This document shows, in pieces, positions 61,802 to 64,000 of a stretch of DNA of 64,000 nucleotides; position 1 is the stretch's first letter, and each line of letters starts with the position of its first letter. The position numbers and the translations under genes are program-made. The DNA is taken from positions 4,092,001 through 4,156,000 of the forward strand of contig NZ_CP034539.1 in assembly GCF_003963535.1 (NCBI RefSeq), read 5' to 3'. Below the pieces are notes generated by a model. The model ran no database searches. It saw nothing but the letters and a program-made list of their open reading frames with translations, and had not been told where the DNA came from. This stretch comes from Streptomyces cyaneochromogenes (GTDB lineage Bacteria > Actinomycetota > Actinomycetes > Streptomycetales > Streptomycetaceae).

Positions 61802-63247
61802 ATGGGCTCGTACAACGACACCACGGGGGATGTTGTGGACAACGGATTCGAGGTCCCGGGAGACGACGCGGCCCGGGTCGTCCGGCGGGACGACGCGGTG
61901 CGGGCCGCCGTGGAGCAGGGCCTGCTGGGGCCCGCCGACCCCATCGTCGGGCTGCTCGACGTGACCGGCATCCGCCAGTCGGCGGCGGCGCTGCGGGCGG
62001 CGTTCGACGCGGTGACGGCGCCGGGCACGCCCGTGCTGCACGCCTTCGCGGTGAAGGCGACCCCGCTGGTGCCGGTGCTGGCGCTGCTGCGCGAGGAGGG
62101 CATCGGCGCGGAGGTGGCCAGCCCGGGTGAGCTGGCGCTGGCGCGGGCGGCGGGGCTGCGACCGGAGATGACGGTGCTGGACTCGCCCGCGAAGACCCCG
62201 GCCGAGCTGCGCGAGGCGCTGGCGCTGGGCATCGCCGTCAACGCGGACAACCCGCAGGAACTGGACCGCATCGACGGCCTGATACTCCCCCACAGCCCGA
62301 AAGGCGTGGGAGGTGCCCCCATCGCCACCAGCCGCTCCCCGCTCGGGATCCGGGTGAATCCGCAGGTCGGAGGGGGTTCCATCGAGGCGACGTCCACGGC
62401 GACGGCGACGTCGAAGTTCGGGGTGGCGCTGCGCGACGAGGGGGCGCGGGAGTGGGTCGTACGGGCGTATCAGGACCGGCCGTGGCTGACCCGGCTGCAT
62501 GCGCACACCGGCTCGCAGGGCATTCCGCTGTCCCTCATGACGCAGGGGGTCGCGGAGACGTACGCGCTCGCCGAGGAGATCAACCGGCGGATCGGCCGGC
62601 GGCAGATCGACACGCTCGACATCGGCGGCGGGCTGCCGGTGAACTTCGCGTCGGACGCGACCGCGCCGACGTACGCGCAGTACGCGCGGCTGCTGAGCGA
62701 GGCGGTGCCCGGACTGTTCGACGGGCGGTACGGGCTGGTCACCGAGTTCGGGCGGTCGCTGCTGGCCAAGCACGGGACGATCGTGGCGCGGGTCGAGTAC
62801 GCCAAGAGCGCGGGCGGCCGTCCGGTGGCGGTGACGCACGCGGGCGTGCAGGTCGCGACACGGACGGTGTACGTGCCGGGGAGCTGGCCGCTGCGGATCG
62901 CCGCGTACGACGGCAAGGGGCGCCCGAAGGAGGGTCCGGCCGTGGTGCAGGACGTGGCCGGGCCGGCCTGCTTCTCGGGCGACCTGCTGGCCGAGGCGTC
63001 CGCGCTGCCGCTGCTGGAGCAGGGGGACTACGCGGCGGCGCTGGACACGGGGGCGTACTACTTCGCTCATCACTACGCCTACAACTCCCTTGCCCGGCCC
63101 GGTGTTTACGGTTTCGTGCCGGACGACGCCGGGGGCGTCGCCTTCGCGACCGTGCGGGAAACGCAGTCGCTCGACGAGATCGTGGCCGAATCCGGAGGGG
63201 CGCACGCGACCTCACTCACCACCCTGCGCGCGCCGAAGCGCCGTTGA
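61802..63247 (+). CDS. PLP-dependent decarboxylase-like protein (alanine racemase fold, type III)
   Basis: About 481 residues of the fold III PLP family, near diaminopimelate/ornithine decarboxylases. The PLP lysine is in HAFAVKATPLVPVLA, the His/Gly phosphate site in HAHTGSQG and DIGGGLPVNF; TGAYYFAHHYAYNSLARP carries the C-terminal substrate site (no DTGAY-Cys pattern is clear). An inserted stretch of about 12 residues (LPHSPKGVGGAP) contains a palindrome. The ATG at 61802 or a GTG at 61835 with a GGGGGA site could start it. Divergent from hutU. Substrate unknown. Confidence 0.8.
   Translation: MGSYNDTTGDVVDNGFEVPGDDAARVVRRDDAVRAAVEQGLLGPADPIVGLLDVTGIRQSAAALRAAFDAVTAPGTPVLHAFAVKATPLVPVLALLREEGIGAEVASPGELALARAAGLRPEMTVLDSPAKTPAELREALALGIAVNADNPQELDRIDGLILPHSPKGVGGAPIATSRSPLGIRVNPQVGGGSIEATSTATATSKFGVALRDEGAREWVVRAYQDRPWLTRLHAHTGSQGIPLSLMTQGVAETYALAEEINRRIGRRQIDTLDIGGGLPVNFASDATAPTYAQYARLLSEAVPGLFDGRYGLVTEFGRSLLAKHGTIVARVEYAKSAGGRPVAVTHAGVQVATRTVYVPGSWPLRIAAYDGKGRPKEGPAVVQDVAGPACFSGDLLAEASALPLLEQGDYAAALDTGAYYFAHHYAYNSLARPGVYGFVPDDAGGVAFATVRETQSLDEIVAESGGAHATSLTTLRAPKRR
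62285..62321. repeat. Palindromic element inside the PLP decarboxylase-like gene
   Basis: CTCCCCCACAGCCCGAAAGG followed by CGTGGGAGGTGCCCCCA. The arms CTCCC..GGGAG and TCCC(C)CAC..GTGGGA fold back. I remember this as a dispersed element of streptomycete chromosomes. It is in frame and adds about 12 residues in a place where relatives have a short loop. Confidence 0.55.
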
Positions 63248-63428
63248 CGCAGGCCACAGGGCAGCAGTACGCCATACACGATCAAGTGACGTGAAAACGG
63301 GGTCAGTTGACCCACCCTAGTCACTCCGCGCATGTTCCACTGGAAAATGCCCGAACGCTCACTCGCCGCACACACGTTGCGTAGTTTGGCCGTCACTCAG
63401 CCGAACCCCAGGCGGGAGGGGAGCGACG

Positions 63429-63821
63429 GTGCCCGGAATCGACGAGTGCTTGCTGGAGACGATGCGGTTGCCCGGTGCGCGGGGCGCAGCGCTGGTCGAC
63501 TGGACCAGCGGGCTGGCCCTGGGCACCGTGGGCGATCCTCCGGGCGGTGACCATGAGGCGGCGGCGGCCGAGGCGGCGGAACTGGCGCGGCTCGCGGCCG
63601 AGCAGCACGCGTTCGGGCCAGGTGACGGCGCCGACGCCACGGATCCGCCCGTCGAGGACGTGATCCTCAGCAACCGGGACAGCTACCACGTGCTGCGGTT
63701 CGTGCCGACGACCTTCGACAGTAGCGTGGTGCTGTACCTGTGGCTGGCCCGTGCGGACGGCAACCTCGCGCTGGCCCGCATCCGGCTGGGCGAGATGGCC
63801 GAACGGCTGGTGCTGGCATGA
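63429..63821 (+). CDS. Roadblock/LC7-like small protein
   Basis: A 130-residue protein opening LLETMRLPGARGAALVDWTSGLALGTVG, a roadblock-like start, with an Ala/Glu-rich helix and a tail of strand segments (DSYHVLRFVPTTFDSSVVLYLWLAR). Such proteins in Streptomyces sit with GTPases in conservon-like sets; no GTPase is visible here. The GTG has GGGAGGGGAG just upstream. Its stop overlaps the following start (ATGA). The preceding 180 bases hold no gene. Confidence 0.65.
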   Translation: MPGIDECLLETMRLPGARGAALVDWTSGLALGTVGDPPGGDHEAAAAEAAELARLAAEQHAFGPGDGADATDPPVEDVILSNRDSYHVLRFVPTTFDSSVVLYLWLARADGNLALARIRLGEMAERLVLA

Positions 63822-64000
63822 CCGTGGTCGGAACCACCCCGCCGCCCCGGCTGCCGGTCCGGGACCGGACGGCGGCCGGTGAGCGCAGCCCGGGCTGCGT
63901 CTCGCCGATGCTGACCCGGCTCGCGGAGGAGCGGGCCACCGGCGTCCTGGACCGCGAGCACGGCACGCTCTACCTCGCCGAGGGCCGGGTCGTGCATGCC
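63818..64000 (+). CDS. Partial DUF4388-like protein (runs off the window)
   Basis: Only the first 61 residues are present, running off the right edge. MLTRLAEERATGVLDREHGTLYLAEGRVVHA resembles the start of DUF4388/PatA N-terminal domains. The ATG overlaps the stop of the previous gene by four bases, indicating a coupled pair. Confidence 0.5.
   Translation, partial: MTVVGTTPPPRLPVRDRTAAGERSPGCVSPMLTRLAEERATGVLDREHGTLYLAEGRVVHA

Noticed and set aside
1..64000. tRNA, rRNA, prophage, insertion sequences
   Set aside because: No cloverleaf, rRNA signature, transposase, integrase or attachment-site pattern was seen on reading both strands.

Overview
The window is a stretch of a Streptomyces-type chromosome. 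Evidence is the very high G+C, the strong third-position G/C bias in every real gene, GTG and TTG starts, WhiB, several LytR-CpsA-Psr (LCP) proteins, an Xre/DUF397 pair, a histidine-utilisation operon, and interspersed hairpin repeats at gene ends of a kind I associate with this genus. As I remember it, the order resembles the whiB to hutU part of the S. coelicolor chromosome, and the whiB-fbiA-fbiB-nucleotidyltransferase-LCP order also resembles mycobacteria. I saw no rRNA, tRNA, CRISPR array, transposase or prophage.

Left part (1-17.7 kb): a lactate permease behind twin palindromes; DUF3499 and a zincin-like gene; a DUF5719 protein coupled to a giant membrane glycosyltransferase; whiB; cysteine dioxygenase behind a small Cys-rich upstream ORF; the F420 pair fbiA/fbiB; a HhH-GPD DNA glycosylase; a sugar-phosphate nucleotidyltransferase; a secreted PGRP-type amidase; and a TIGR03089-like protein. 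Envelope region (18-32 kb): five LCP ligases with a GT2 enzyme and a thioesterase between them, then a copper-storage protein, an acyl-CoA dehydrogenase and a UDP-glucose dehydrogenase.

Middle part (32-46 kb): a CGNR regulator divergent from two VOC genes; two M19 dipeptidase paralogues, one without its metal ligands; MerR divergent from an ene-reductase; purE/purK; GtrA; a two-component system; a POT transporter with a terminator-like hairpin in its leader; an Xre-DUF397 pair and three coupled small ORFs divergent from it. Right part (46-64 kb): four exported or surface proteins, two with sortase-like tails; a second-type serS preceded by what looks like a serine T-box riboswitch; a SigB-type partner-switching module (kinase, antagonist, sigma factor); a sigma-like/zinc-finger/membrane/lectin fusion; the hutU-M20-hutF-hutI operon; a PLP decarboxylase-like gene; and the start of a Roadblock/DUF4388 pair.

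The strongest leads beyond routine annotation are RNA-level. They are the serS T-box (specifier UCC, bulge UGGC, stem III, ultrashort stem I), the Cys-rich leader before cysteine dioxygenase, and the hairpin in the POT leader. Protein-level leads are the degenerate dipeptidase, the sigma/ZAS/lectin fusion, and in-frame palindromic insertions in purK and the PLP decarboxylase. Database comparisons could not be run; names rest on recognised motifs and family knowledge.
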